A stretch of DNA of 64,000 bases from Epiperipatus broadwayi (GCA_028023455.1 JAQFVV010000502.1:244001-308000); one strand, 5' to 3'; counted from the stretch's first letter, positions 1-10,654 are shown. Numbers and translations: made by a program. Notes: generated by a model from the letters alone, not told the origin.

Positions 1-149
1 CAATAATTTGAGAAATTTATAACTGTCAATGAAAAATATTTACTTATTTACTTCCATCATTGAAGTGTCATATCTGATTACTAAAACAAAAAGCCATATA
101 TCATTGGAGAAGATCTTATATTACTGCTGCTATTAAAATGTTATAAATA

Positions 150-727
150 CTTCACAGAAGTAAATATGGTGATGAAATTTGGAAAAATCCTTTGTCAAAT
201 GATACTGTCACTAATAGAATTTCTGAAATTAGCAATGACCAATTTGAGCAGTTTATTACTAGACTTAAAGAAAACCCGATATTTACAATTCAGTTGGATG
301 AAACAACTGATATTTCAAAAATAGCTCAATTATTAGTGTATGTCAGATACATTTATAAAGAAAACATTGAGGAAGAAATGTTATTTTGTCATTTTTTGGG
401 AGAACATACAAGAGGGGAAGACATTTATAATAAAATAGACAATTTTTTTTTAAAACTGAAGGTTTAGAAATGGTTTTGGAGTATACACAGATGACTTGTG
501 AAAATATTGGTTTTAAATCATTTGTTAATGCTTCTGGTAATAATCATGTAACTTTTACACACTGTCTGATCCATTGAGAGGCTTTTGCAGCAAAGAAACT
601 AGCAAAGAAATTGAACAATGTGCTTCGGGATGCTGTAAAAATTATAAACTTTATTAAAAGCCATGCCATTAACAGCCATTTATTTTCAAATCTTTGTAAA
701 GACATAGACTCTGAATACAAAAATTTA
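150..727 (+). pseudogene. hAT transposase fragment, catalytic-domain N-terminal part
   Basis: Reading across two frames gives the conserved series of ZBED-type hAT transposases. First comes a QLDETTDISKIAQLLVYVRY block, the first catalytic-Asp region of this family, near 290-350. A reading such as CHFLGEHTRGEDIYN follows, then, after a frameshift near 460, the region around the family's THC-x-HREA-like motif (here with a stop after LIH, about 560-575). The block ends with LCKDIDSEYKNL at about 692-727. In intact relatives the next residues are a VRWLSRG-type motif, which here is found 1.36 kb downstream after the Merlin insertion. This is old transposase, not a host gene. Confidence 0.8.
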
Positions 728-2094
728 GGTAGTTTTATATTAGCGTGTTGAAACCGCCCGAGAGCATAGTTTGTAAACAAACATAAAACATAATGTTGCT
801 GGGGCCCAGCCTTGCTTTTTTGTTTGTTATCACATTAAAAATAATATCAAATAAATCTATAAAAAAATGCATAAATCAAAATAAATTTAAAAAGTACTTA
901 CTTTTTATTCTTTTCATTACTTATTTTTGGTTTGGTATAGTCAACTTTTTTTTTTAAATTACAAATAAATACTTAAATTTAACAGTTATTCGATGAAATC
1001 AATACATTTACAACAAAAAAACAACTTTTTGGGTGATTTGAATTATTAACATGCAAATTAACAGAATGCAACTTGAAGATTGAATAACTTTTTAGATTAC
1101 AAACAAATATTTACATTAATCTTTTGGCAGCTAAACAAGGTCTCGTCAACCTCAACAATTGAGCCCAGACCACCAATTTGATGGCATGGCTGAGACATTA
1201 AACTCTCACAACAAAGATCATGGAGTCAGTTGGTCCAGTGCACAAGGGAGCCTGGAGACAGGTTCAAGTCGGCATGGCCCTTGACACTGTCAGTTTTTCA
1301 TGGCTCCAATAATACAGGAGAGGTACTATCTAAATGAAATCAAGGTTTGATCCCTCCAGTCATGTCCCTAGGTGAATCGATCACTGACAACGACATAAAC
1401 CAGCCTTGCATTTGAACTGGTAGCTTCCGCAATGATATAATTTCATTTCTTCTTCACATGAACACTTCTTCACACAGGTCACTACTCCATAATGCTGTAA
1501 AAATGTGATGGCATCAGTTTCGGAGCAAGGCAAAACACAAACTTTGACATTTGGAAAATTTAATTCAGCCATTTTACAAAGATAGCAATTGTTCTCACAC
1601 AAATGTGATTTAGAACATGATTTGATAGAAATCGTGCTTGCACCTACACTTGCCGAATTTTTTGAGCAGGAAAGCTGGGCTAAGGAAGCATGAGACTATG
1701 CTCATAATTGTTAGTAGGCATTCATAAAACATGGGAGATAGAAAGGAAGAAGGTCTTAATGAATATTAAAATATTTTTGACTGTCAGAATTCCAGCCACC
1801 CTCACCCAATACTGTACCCCAAAGTGAAATGTGATCGCACATCAAAATTGCATAACCCAAATCTGAGCTGTAAGCTGACACAATGCTTCTGTGGCAGATT
1901 AAACATCATGTTTCAGTGCATTAGCATAGAAATAGACTCAGCCAGCATGTACAACGGACTATTTCTAGACTAACACATTAGAAATACAACGCTCAATAGC
2001 AAAGGCCACCTTAAACAGCATATTTCTATGTGCTACCATCGTAATAACACTCTCAGGTGGTTTCAACATGCTAATATAAAACTACCAAAATTTT
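720..2094 (-). mobile_element. Merlin-type DNA transposon, internally deleted (728-2086) with 8-bp TSD
   Basis: The element is bounded by inverted ends of about 36 bp: GGTAGTTTTATATTAGCGTG at 728 and its near-perfect reverse complement ending at 2086, with a few G/A changes. Flanking octamers are AAAATTTA (720-727) and AAAATTTT (2087-2094), an 8-bp duplication with one mismatch. Merlin elements are known for 8-9 bp TSDs and GG-starting ends. The insertion lies between the SEYKNL and VRWMSRG codons of a hAT transposase, so an independent reading-frame argument supports the boundaries. The interior keeps part of an ISXO2-like transposase on the minus strand and is non-autonomous. Confidence 0.85.
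1115..1620 (-). pseudogene. Truncated ISXO2/Merlin transposase
   Basis: On the minus strand, 1602-1381 reads 73 codons with the N-terminal features of ISXO2-like transposases: a TDAITFLQHYGVV segment, then a Cys-rich zinc-ribbon-like region (KKCSCEEEMKLYHCG... FKCKAGLCRC). Further down, at about 1210-1118, another frame reads GGLGSIVEVDETLF (about 1180-1130), which is the first catalytic Asp motif of this family. The sequence after that motif, which should hold the second Asp and the Glu, is absent. The fragment is therefore an internally deleted, frameshifted transposase that kept its N-terminal half. It belongs to a different Merlin lineage from the intact copy at 9.6 kb, whose motif is VEIDETYYFHQ. 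Confidence 0.75.
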
Positions 2095-2910
2095 TTTATA
2101 ACATGCAGAAGTAAGATGGATGTCAAGAGGGCAAAGTTTAAAAAGATTATTGTTATTAAAAGAAGAAATTATTGTATTTTTAACCAAACAAAAATCTGAT
2201 CTTGCTGCTCTTTTTCAAAATGATTTATGGCTATCAAAGCTGTGCTATTTGTCTGATATTTTTGAGAAGCTAAATGATCTTAACTTGCCTTTTCAATGAA
2301 AAAATAACAATATTTTTACTTCGAAGTGATAAAATTGAAGGTTTTATTAAAAAGATCAACATTTGAAAGAATAGGGTGGGAAATGATTCATTGGAAATGT
2401 TTTTGATTATCAACAATTTTATAATCGAAAAAAATATTTGTAAAACTTTAATTGCAAAAATTATTATAAATCACTTTTAAACCCTAGAAACACAGATTTG
2501 CAAATGCTTTATATTGAATTTAGATTTCAAAAAGTTATCTTGGATTCAAAGACTATTTTTGATTGACATTAATGAGATTAATCATCTGCCATATAAAGCC
2601 CAAAAGGAATTTGCTGAGCTATTGAGTGATTCAAACTTAAAACATGACTTTCCACAAAAATCCTTGACTAAATTCTGGATCGAAGCTAGGATTGAATTTC
2701 CCACAATTTCTGAAATGGCATTAAATGTTCTTCTGCCACTCAACACCACATATTTATGTGAAATGACTTTTTCAGCTTTAATGTATATTAAATCCAAAAT
2801 CATTCAATGCTGAAAAACATTGAAGATGCTTTACGTCCAGCAGTATCAAATATTTCACCAAGATTCAATTTATTATGCAGCAAAAAATAAACACATCCAT
2901 CTCATTCAAA
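2095..2910 (+). pseudogene. hAT transposase fragment, C-terminal part with hATC dimerisation domain
   Basis: From about 2104 one frame reads HAEVRWMSRGQSLKRLLLLK, the motif that follows directly on the LCKDIDSEYKNL segment upstream of the Merlin insertion. It continues to ...NDLNLPFQ before stops. A second frame (2511-2813) holds the hAT C-terminal dimerisation region, with LTKFWIEARIEFPTISEMAL and YLCEMTFSALMYIKSK; family members usually read SVLMPFASTYLCEKGFS here. After one frameshift the tail reads EDALRPAVSNISPRFNLLCS and ends near 2890-2907. Several stops and at least two frameshifts make this non-functional. Confidence 0.8.
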
Positions 2911-3074
2911 TGTGATTTTCTTTCATTAATTTTTGTATACTTAAAACAATCCTAAAACTACTTATTTTCATATGTATATTGTTTACCAAAGAAATAAATT
3001 ATTTATGGTAGTATTTGCTTCTATATCTATTTTATAATTAATATCTGAAGTCATGAAAAAATCTCGACGATAAA

Positions 3075-3110
3075 AAGGGGTCATGAATGAAGAAAGCTTA
3101 AGAAGTGCTG
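3075..3110. repeat. Right terminal inverted repeat of the hAT remnant
   Basis: AAAAGGGGTCATGAATGAAG followed by AAAGCTTAAGAAGTGCTG resembles the ends of ZBED-type hAT elements, whose complement begins CAG-nnn-TTCT. The matching left end is outside the window, so it cannot be verified here. Confidence 0.5.
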
Positions 3111-3250
3111 ACCTATACACATGATCACATACATGTAAAAAGATAAATGATCTCCAATTTATGCATTTTGTGCTAAATCAGCATTCATCAGTTGGTCCAG
3201 ATCAGTACTCAGTTAAAATTAAGATAGCAAATCTCAAACTTTAATGGACA
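3111..3250. repeat. Degenerate relative of the 26.4-kb foldback element
   Basis: The stretch around ACATACATGTAAAAAGATAA and CATCAGTTGGTCCAGAT matches, with gaps, one arm of the foldback element at 26420-26761, which has TTGAAAAGATAAATAATCACC and then CATCAGTTGGTCCAGAT. Only one arm is seen here. It directly follows the hAT terminus. Confidence 0.5.
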
Positions 3251-3357
3251 GGCTTGAATCTACTCCAATTTTATTCAATCATCCATACTATTGAAAGTCT
3301 GATAATGGAATGCCCAAATCCCTTGTTAATGTCATCGTATTAATAATTATACATAAA

Positions 3358-4250
3358 AAGGCTTTTTTTGCATATGGTTTTGTGTCCTTTTCAAATGTTA
3401 AATGTCTAATTTAATGTTAACCAATTATTTCAGATAGAATGCTATCCAGTGTTCAATTTAATATTAAAAATAGTAACAAAATGCAATTACAAAATTGTAT
3501 TCTTCAAATTTTTCTACATAAAAATATGCTATTTTAAATAATAATATTTGCCAATTTAAATTTAAAAAAATGATATTAAAGCATCATTCACAAAAATAAA
3601 TAAGTGGAATGATTTCAATGCATTTTTATACAACTGTAGAACAAAATGATATCATTATATAACTCTTAAATATAATTAAAAGTGTACTTGAATGTTAAAT
3701 AAATATTGGATTAAAAATTCATATCTTAATGTTAATGATGGACAATTTTATAAACATATAAGCTATAACAAGGAAATTGCAAGATAATTTTATAAAAATA
3801 AAGTCATTTAAATTTTTTAAAAATCAAAAAGTTTTACTAAGTGAAGAAGAACCATCATGTATACAAAAATATTAAACTTTTAAATTAAAGATCCAAAAAG
3901 AAAACAAATATATAAAATGTTATTTTAAGCATAACTTAAATAATTGTATGAATATTTATAAAACTTCAATAAATTTAGTCATTTAATTATAGTCAATTAA
4001 AAATGAATGGAAAGTGTAGTAATAATGTGGTATATATAAAGCTGTATAAGGTATGTTATACAGATGATTCTTGCAATTTTTATTGAACATCAGAATTTTA
4101 TTCTGTTTTGTTCATACTTTATTTTATTATTGTTATTATACTCCATTATAGAACACTAGATAGCATTCTATCTGCAATAATTGGTTAAAGTTACAACAGA
4201 TGCTAAACATTTGAAAAGGGCATAAAAAACATGCTGAAAAAAGCTATTAG
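3358..4250. repeat. Foldback element, ~110-bp inverted arms
   Basis: The left arm (about 3358-3470: ...CCTTTTCAAATGTTAAATGT ... AACCAATTATTTCAGATAGA ... ATGCTATCCAGTGTTC) is the reverse complement of the right arm (about 4140-4250: GAACACTAGATAGCATTCTA ... ATAATTGGTTAAAG ... CATTTGAAAAGGGC) at roughly 80% identity by eye. The interior is A+T-rich with no coding signal. This is MITE-like architecture; I could not define a TSD. Confidence 0.65.
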
Positions 4251-4427
4251 TGTATAATAATATCTATATAATGTTGCTGTATATATTTTTCATATTTATT
4301 ATACTTTATATGAAAAAAAAACAGTATAATGGATTTTATTAAGTTCCATTTTTGACAATGTATAAATAAAAATTCTGTAATAAATTGTAAAATATTCAAA
4401 ATACTCATGTATTAAAATAAATAATAG

Positions 4428-4474
4428 CTATAGCCAGCTTATCATATGACAGAAATGCTGTAAGTTGGCTATAG
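4428..4474. repeat. Short inverted repeat (14-bp arms)
   Basis: CTATAGCCAGCTTA (4428-4441) and TAAGTTGGCTATAG (4461-4474) pair with one mismatch around a 19-nt loop. The function is unknown. It may be the end of a small element, since an unexplained G+C-richer stretch (4500-4640) follows. Confidence 0.5.
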
Positions 4475-4852
4475 GGATTATATATTTTATTTGGTATTTG
4501 TGGGAATAGTGTAATCCCACTGCTAGAGGCACTGTTTCTGCATTAACATGCAGAAGTATCCACAGTAGGGGCAAAAGCAGCAATTCTTGTTCCAGTCGCT
4601 AGGTGGTGCTGTTCACCATACATAAGCCCAGAAACAGTCCAGAGTTTTTCATTACTTTTATTTATCTGATTATATTATATATATGACAATAATCCACTAT
4701 AAATGTGTATTAACATTTATTATAAATGCTTCCCTAGTATCCATGAAGTTTGGTATCTGTGACAAATTTGAAAATATATATATATATATTAATGCAGAAA
4801 GATTAATGTCTCAATAAAAGTGCAAAACAATCTTTAAATAGCCTACTAAATG

Positions 4853-4963
4853 TCTAGCATTGGTAGCCGAGTGGTCAGTGCAGCTGCATTGCAAGCAAGC
4901 AGTTGCTTTCAGACAGTTGTCGCGGGTTTGCTTCCCGGCCGATGCTTTGACATATGGAAAAAA
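4853..4963 (+). mobile_element. tRNA-derived retroposon with 16-bp TSD
   Basis: A tRNA-like body (4857-4945) is followed by TTTGACATATGG and an A8 tract. It is flanked by AATAGCCTACTAAATG (4837-4852) and AATAGCCTTCTAAATG (4964-4979), which match at 15 of 16 positions. An A tail plus a target duplication of this length is the signature of LINE-mediated retroposition. At about 111 bp it is very short for a SINE, so it may be a tRNA retropseudogene or a minimal SINE. Confidence 0.75.
4857..4945 (+). tRNA. tRNA-like sequence, probably a class II (Leu/Ser type) pseudogene
   Basis: The 89-nt sequence closes with a 7-bp acceptor stem (GCATTGG with CCGATGC, one G-T pair). It has a D-arm/A-box region TAGCCGAGTGGTC typical of tRNA-Leu and tRNA-Ser, an extra-long variable region, and a T-arm-like GCGGG-TTTGCTT-CCCGG in which the outer pair fails. 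The anticodon loop is ambiguous: if the stem is TGCAT/AAGCA the anticodon would read CAA, but position 33 would be G instead of the invariant T. It sits inside a retroposed unit with TSDs, so it is most likely not a working tRNA gene. Confidence 0.55.
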
Positions 4964-5302
4964 AATAGCCTTCTAAATGGACAAATTTTTACAAGTTCTA
5001 CATAGAAAAGTGCATTATTTATTAGGCTTTTAAGTCTTTGCTCTTTAATTATGAACAGCCACATACCAATTTTTCAATTAATATTGGATGTCTAGCTAAC
5101 TGCTATGTGAAAAATTCTAATATTATTCCAACCATTTGTTTGAAGGTTTAATTAATATTCCTATTAAAACAATATTAAACAAATAAACAAAATACTAGCA
5201 ATTTATACCTACAAAATAATATTTGTTGGAATCTTGCTTGCTCTACATTACATTTTTAAAAAATGAAATTCTAATTTTATTCTCAACTAACAAAATACTT
5301 AC

Positions 5303-5506
5303 CAGATTGGGTAGAATTTTTAGTAGAATTATCATCACTGATATTACTTTCTTGTTTCTGGGATAAAAGCATTTCTTGTGAATTGGAAAAATTTGTTTTC
5401 TGCTCCAAAATAGCTTTGCTGTCATTCAAATTATGTCCCAGTACTTCCCCTATCTTATTATCTTGTGGAGGTGAAGTAGAGCTAGATACTTCAGTATTCA
5501 ATTCAC
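5303..5506 (-). CDS. Candidate internal host exon (Ser/Asn-rich, unknown gene)
   Basis: On the minus strand a 204-nt open segment is bounded by an acceptor (GGCTTTTAATAG before position 5506) and a strong donor (CTG then GTAAGTATTTTG after 5303). A plausible branch point, CTTAAC, lies upstream of the acceptor. The only open frame starts two bases into the exon and ends with one extra base, so both introns would be phase 1 and the exon is symmetric. It encodes about 67 residues rich in Ser, Asn, Gln and Asp (ELNTEVSSSTSPPQDNKIGE at its start), which looks like disordered protein. Codon content is less A+T-extreme than the flanks. I do not recognise the protein. The frame remains open slightly into the downstream intron. 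This is the best host-gene signal in the window; chance splice-like sites remain possible. Confidence 0.55.
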
Positions 5507-6239
5507 CTATTAAAAGCCAAATAATTTATTAAAGGTTAAGCACAATAAATTTAATCATTTAAATAGGTACATAAATAATAAAATCATATCAATTATCCTC
5601 AGAGTCTCTTTTCTTTATCAGCTTTTATTTCATTATCATCTTTTATGCTGCTTTTTAATTTTCTTAATAATCATATTGATAAAAAAGATAAAATAATCTT
5701 AAATGGTCCACTGTAGAATAAAAAACTTCCACTAACAGTTCTAAAAATAATAATGAAGATATAAGCACTACTCTCCAATGAGACACCTGCTAGGTGATGA
5801 TATTTAAGCTGTTTATCATTTACTGGATGGATAATCAATATTCAGATAGAAAGTTTGATATATATATATATATATATTGTAACCTTCCCCGTCGTAAACC
5901 GCATACTCATCAACAAATCACTATGCACATTTTTAGGCGTTTAATTTCAAGGTAATCTTTGTCTATTACAACTAGATAGTATGCCTTTTTCTGATCTCGC
6001 TCTCTCTCTGCTTCAACACTCAATCTAAGCAAATCTAGAATACACATCTATAATATTATAAGTGTTAAACCAAAGATAAGATTTCCTTATTGGCTAGGCT
6101 CACATGAAACTATAATCTTAGAGAAGATCACAAGGTGAGTAATAACTTCTGGTTAAACCAGACCTAAAATCCATAAATAAGCAAACAAACAAAAGATTAT
6201 GAAATAAACTTACTCTTTATCAAACAAATAAATAACCAA

Positions 6240-6545
6240 TGATTAGATCAATGAAATGAATATGAGATTAAAATACAAATTAAGCAATAAGTAAATTAAG
6301 ATGTGGATAATGTAATGGATAATGAAAATAAATAAAAATTAAATAATAACATGAAATAAGTCTAATAATGAATAGAAAAGGAAGAAATATGTATTAGAAT
6401 AATGAATAATTAAGATGATGATAGAATAAGAGTTAATGGATGATCAAGATGATAATGAAATAAGAGCTAATGAACAGTGAGTGAATTAGGATAAAGAATT
6501 AGGAGGAAAGGATACTAAAGGTAGCTGGGAATGTCAGATGAGAAA
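6240..6545 (+). repeat. Cryptically simple purine-rich stretch
   Basis: Repeated words such as AATGAATA, GATAATGA, AATAAG and GATGATGA recur with no fixed period. C is almost absent from this strand across about 300 bp. It is a degenerate low-complexity region inside the possible solo LTR. Confidence 0.6.
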
Positions 6546-7937
6546 ATGATGAGGATGAAAGATGAATTCCAGAAATCTAACTTTGATATTAAATTAAATG
6601 ATAAGGAAACAACTAAATTAAATATGGACTTCAAGCCCAGCAAAACCAGAATATTCACTATAAAGTCAAAACAAACTATATATGTTTCAGATAAAGAAGC
6701 AATTAATATTTTAACATTTAATTGACTTTTACAAACCATTGAATGTTCCTAAACCTAATACAACTATAAGAAACAACCAAATTTAAAATATATTATAAAC
6801 TTTAGCTTCTACACTACAAATTAATATAATTTATTCTTCTCAGGGTTCATATTACTTAAAGTTTATTATACAACATATACTAGGGTCAGTGAGAGGGATT
6901 TTGCCACTACCCAACTATAATGCACAAAATGATTCTCGATACAAAATTGAATTAATAAACACTTAGCAGTCCTAAGGAAACTCTATAACTAATATAAACT
7001 TTAAGCCTCCATTTGCATGAATAATTTTCACTAGCCAAACAAAGACTTATTGACTTCTTTCTCATAAATAAGTAATAACAATGTGATCAAGATCAGTGAA
7101 TGATAAATCCACAGGTTCAAATAAAAATGATTAAACCCATATTAAATGTTTAATCTTTTAGTACAACACCTAAAATAATATATACTTTAGGTTAACAATA
7201 TTTTATTTATTAAGTAATGAAGCCCTAGATATACTTGTACATGACAGGGCTTAGTAAAATTACTCTGGTATACCAACCTATAGTAACTTATACACTATTG
7301 ATTGATGATGATTTCCATATAATCATTGGATATGTCGATAGCAATAACAATAATAATGTATGTGTGTGTTAATTAGTAACAAGACTACTGATGACTAAGT
7401 AAATGTTTAACATAATAAAATTTATTTACAATATTCATATTAATTAGATACCTTACATGAATACCTTACATGAAACAATATTCCCTATCAAGGACAATCA
7501 GGGATGGGAATTACTTGATATCCATATTGGAATTATCTCAGTATTTAACGTATCAAATCAAATATCTCTACATTTTGAGAAAAGCAATATTTTCTCTTTC
7601 TTAATGGAGTTTTAAAATTAGTATCTCCAATAAATCTATTTAATTTCTTACAATATGGTAAGGGCAATTACCATATATAATACTATTACTAATGTATCAC
7701 TATTCACCTTGAAAGATTTGTCATATTGATGTGGGACAGACGCCATAAGTTAAAATACACACATGATGTAAAATATTGCCTATGTCCAATTTACTCATTT
7801 AATAATAAAATAATCTTATTGATTCATCAATAAATCACCACTTGATAAAGATACTTTTACATTGTTCATGGACACCACTTGCTATTTCATACAGAAGTTC
7901 TACATACACTAATAAATTTGGTTGGTCTGCCTACCAA

Positions 7938-7964
7938 CTGATGATGATTATACATCATCATCAG
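7938..7964. repeat. Perfect 10-bp hairpin
   Basis: CTGATGATGA (7938-7947) and TCATCATCAG (7955-7964) are perfectly complementary around TTATACA. A second short inverted repeat (GTTGGT...ACCAAC, 7921-7937) abuts it. The role is unknown. Confidence 0.6.
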
Positions 7965-8264
7965 GACACTATCCCAATTAAACAAACACTATGGATATAC
8001 TAGTGTCCCATAAGCAAACTTATTTTATCGTTGCCATTGGATTATGAATACTACTTTTCACCATACACGGTGGAAAAATAACTCTAACTTCGTGAAGGGT
8101 CTAACAATAAAGGAGGCTCTACAAAGCAACATGGAAGCTGCATAGGAAAACAACATGAAAGTTGTATATAAAAAAATAAAAAAAATGAAAGTTGTATCCT
8201 AAAAATGGTTGATTCTAATACCTTCATTGGTATACAAGTGCGGGCAATGCCTCGACACGTAACA

Positions 8265-9297
8265 TAAAATTCAGACCATGAAATTATCCTCTCTTATCAT
8301 CCTTTCACTTAATCAACAATGGGGAATTCTCCATAATCCCATGCACAATACATATATTATTATCTTTGATGCTTTTATATTTAGCATATCTCTTCAGCTA
8401 ACAGCTGGTACAAATTCTAATTAATGCAATAGCAAGGTAAAATGACAATAATAATAAAAGTGGAAACATAAATATTCCCTTTTACAATGCATAAACTGTT
8501 AATGTTTGATAAACAAACCACCAATATCTAAATAAACCAATCTTTAATTATTCCAAAATAATTATTACACCTTGTCATAGCAAGTCATGTACATGCAATG
8601 ATAGATAAACTTACATTTGATATCCAAAATGGACATTTAATTAATAGGCAATATTAAGAAATGAAAAAGGTTTTTTAAAATTATCTCTTATAACATAACA
8701 ATTGTGTCATGTGGTATATAATTTTAGCAAGTTCGGGTTTGTTTATTCCTTTTCAATATAATATTGACATTTATTTTAATAGAATGAGAGATAAATATTT
8801 CTCACTTTTTTTTCCATAAACAATATTTACCCCCATATATTTACTTGATACAACAACATAAAATAATGTGATAAATGATATTATTTTTATGCATCTCTAC
8901 ACCCTTACCAAGCACACTTTATAGTTTTCAAAACATATACTATATAAAAAAAATAAACCTGATCCTTGAATACTACATAAGAAGAAAAAAAAAAAAACAT
9001 ATATTACAATATTATATGTGTCAATCACAATGATGAACAAACGTTTCCTTTCCTTAGATTTTATTGTAATTGTTCCGATTTGATCCGATCTTATGAGTAA
9101 CATTAGTGATAAGACGTATATAACAAGCAATATTCTTAGCAAATATAGACGTGGAATATCGTTTCACAATAACGCATTTAGACAATATTTAAGCTTTTTT
9201 TTTTTAAATGGCACGAAAATCCTTTATTATTTTGAATAACAATATAAACACGAGGCACAATCAAGCAATATCAAAACATTTTCCACGTAATACCACT
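8265..9297. other. A+T-rich DNA, no recognised feature
   Basis: I see short ORFs only on both strands, none with a recognisable domain, plus homopolymer A and T tracts. No inverted or tandem structure stood out. Confidence 0.6.
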
Positions 9298-9640
9298 AAA
9301 AGAAGGGTAAAAGTTCACTATAATGGTCTATGGTTGTTTGCCCTCTATTGTTTAAAATTTAAACTAAATTGCTTGAGAATCTGACATGTATGTTATTATA
9401 TTACAAATAAATTAAAATTTAATCAAATGTAAAAGATAATAATAATAAAAAAAAACCTTTTGAATGTTGGATTAATTACACGACATTAATTAAAATAATT
9501 ACTTTTAATTTCTTTGAAAGTTAAGATTTTAAACTGTCTACAACTTAAGAATTTAAAATAAAAAAGTATATGCTACTGTCTTACAATTACATGAAAATTT
9601 ATTCAAATGTAAAAGATAATAAAAAAAAACATTTACCTTT

Positions 9641-10603
9641 TTAAATATAATTACGTCCTATACAGACTAGGACGTTGGAGAAAAAAGCGGCATTGCTGTA
9701 TCTACTCCGGAGGGCAAATTCATGCAGGTACGATGAAAACAAAGCTCTGCTAGTGCCACATTGGAATTTCAGCTTACGCTTTGCTCTCATCCACATGTTT
9801 TCAATATTCTGGGTGTGTATGTCTCGGTCTTCGGGATCCACGAAGTTTTCCTGATGGACAACAACCGAATGCAAATACACACCATTGTTGAGACTGCTAA
9901 TGTTATTGTACGCAGCCCAGCCATCTGAAATAATGTGCATACCTGGTAAAATGAACCGCTGTATCAGGCCCTCCAGTGTATCAGCCGTCCTGTCTGCCAC
10001 TTCTATCAAGAAGCACTTTCTTGATGCTCTCTCAATGCCGCCAAACACCCAATGACCTGTCCGTATAGCCCCCATGTGATATTTCTGGTGGAAATAGTAG
10101 GTTTCGTCTATTTCGACGATTAATGGCTCCCCATTGTCATCAAATCCACCGAGAACTGTCGGATTTGTGTCAAAATATTTGGCACATTCCTCCCGGCAAA
10201 AATTCGCCCAGTCAATGATAATTCTTTTGCTCACGCCGGTCTCATGCACAATGTGTTGTTGGGGCATATTACGTGCCCAAAAATACACGATGCTTGTAAT
10301 TGTTCCCAGAGGCAGATGACTTTGGAAAAAGAAAGACCCCTTTCTGATTGAGATGCGAAGGTGGCATATTCTGCACTGCCATCTACACCCATCTAAGCCT
10401 GTAGAATACTTCACCAGCACACAACAAACACCGCACTGTTGGCATAAGGCATAGTTCTTCAGAAGGAGTCTTCGTGCAAGCCATTTGATGGCCAATTCCG
10501 TAGTTTGTATGACGTCCCATAACTGGCGCATATTCCATTCTTCTGCCAGAATAGCAGCAACGCTTAAAATTTCACTATCAGGTACTAACCATGTAGCAGA
10601 CAT
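9641..10603 (-). CDS. Merlin transposase (ISXO2-like DDE domain), 320 aa
   Basis: The product would cut and paste the surrounding element. An N-terminal region (residues 1-50) precedes a zinc-ribbon-like set, C54-x2-C57 ... C77-x2-C80. A helix-turn-helix-like stretch follows, containing GVSKRIIIDWANFCREEC (about 123-140). The catalytic triad is visible: D166 in LIVEIDETYYFHQKYH, D227 in HIISDGWAAYNNI and E268 in HTQNIENMWMRAKRKLKF. ISXO2/Merlin enzymes are usually about 270-330 residues, so the length is complete. The start ATG at 10603 gives the full domain. The frame has no break, in contrast to every other transposase in the window, and its base composition is less A+T-rich than its flanks. 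Activity is inferred from intactness only. Confidence 0.93.
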   Translation of the reverse strand: MSATWLVPDSEILSVAAILAEEWNMRQLWDVIQTTELAIKWLARRLLLKNYALCQQCGVCCVLVKYSTGLDGCRWQCRICHLRISIRKGSFFFQSHLPLGTITSIVYFWARNMPQQHIVHETGVSKRIIIDWANFCREECAKYFDTNPTVLGGFDDNGEPLIVEIDETYYFHQKYHMGAIRTGHWVFGGIERASRKCFLIEVADRTADTLEGLIQRFILPGMHIISDGWAAYNNISSLNNGVYLHSVVVHQENFVDPEDRDIHTQNIENMWMRAKRKLKFQCGTSRALFSSYLHEFALRSRYSNAAFFSNVLVCIGRNYI

Positions 10604-10654
10604 CTTTTGTAACTATAAAACTGTACACGTATGCGTGTAATTCGCGCCGTTGAA

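Larger units (their letters stand above)
1..3110 (+). mobile_element. Decayed hAT transposon (ZBED5/SCAND3-like), 5' end outside window
   Basis: Two blocks of transposase-like coding (about 150-727 and 2100-2910) lie in the same orientation and belong to one hAT-superfamily gene cut in two by a younger element at 728-2086. The right terminus is visible at 3075-3110, where the sequence ending AGAAGTGCTG is, on the complement, a CAGCACTTCTTAAGC-type end like hAT terminal repeats. The left terminus is beyond the window edge. Stops and frame changes throughout show that it is inactive. The superfamily call is firm from the protein motifs; the exact right end is inferred from the terminal-repeat-like sequence. 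Confidence 0.75.
5878..8264. mobile_element. Possible solo LTR (TGTAAC...GTAACA)
   Basis: The 2387-bp segment begins TGTAACCTTCCCCGTCG directly after a (TA)n tract and ends CCTCGACACGTAACA. Both ends therefore form TG...CA with short inverted TGT(A/T)AC termini, as in the LTR element at 38297. The segment is compositionally distinct: it holds purine-rich degenerate A/G/T repeats (about 6240-6540) and no coding signal. Flanking bases (TATAT and TAAAA) do not give a matching TSD. The alternative is unrelated A+T-rich DNA with chance ends. Confidence 0.3.

Noticed and set aside
4857-4945. Functional nuclear tRNA gene
   Set aside because: TSDs, an A tail, a broken T-stem pair and G at the position of the invariant T33 point to a retroposed pseudogene.
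6531-6725. 64-codon ORF overlapping an opposite-strand ORF
   Set aside because: Embedded in low-complexity purine-rich sequence; Lys/Asp/Met content follows from base composition.
7938-7964. CTGATGA within a hairpin as a possible hammerhead
   Set aside because: No GAAA core or cleavage triplet in the required order nearby.
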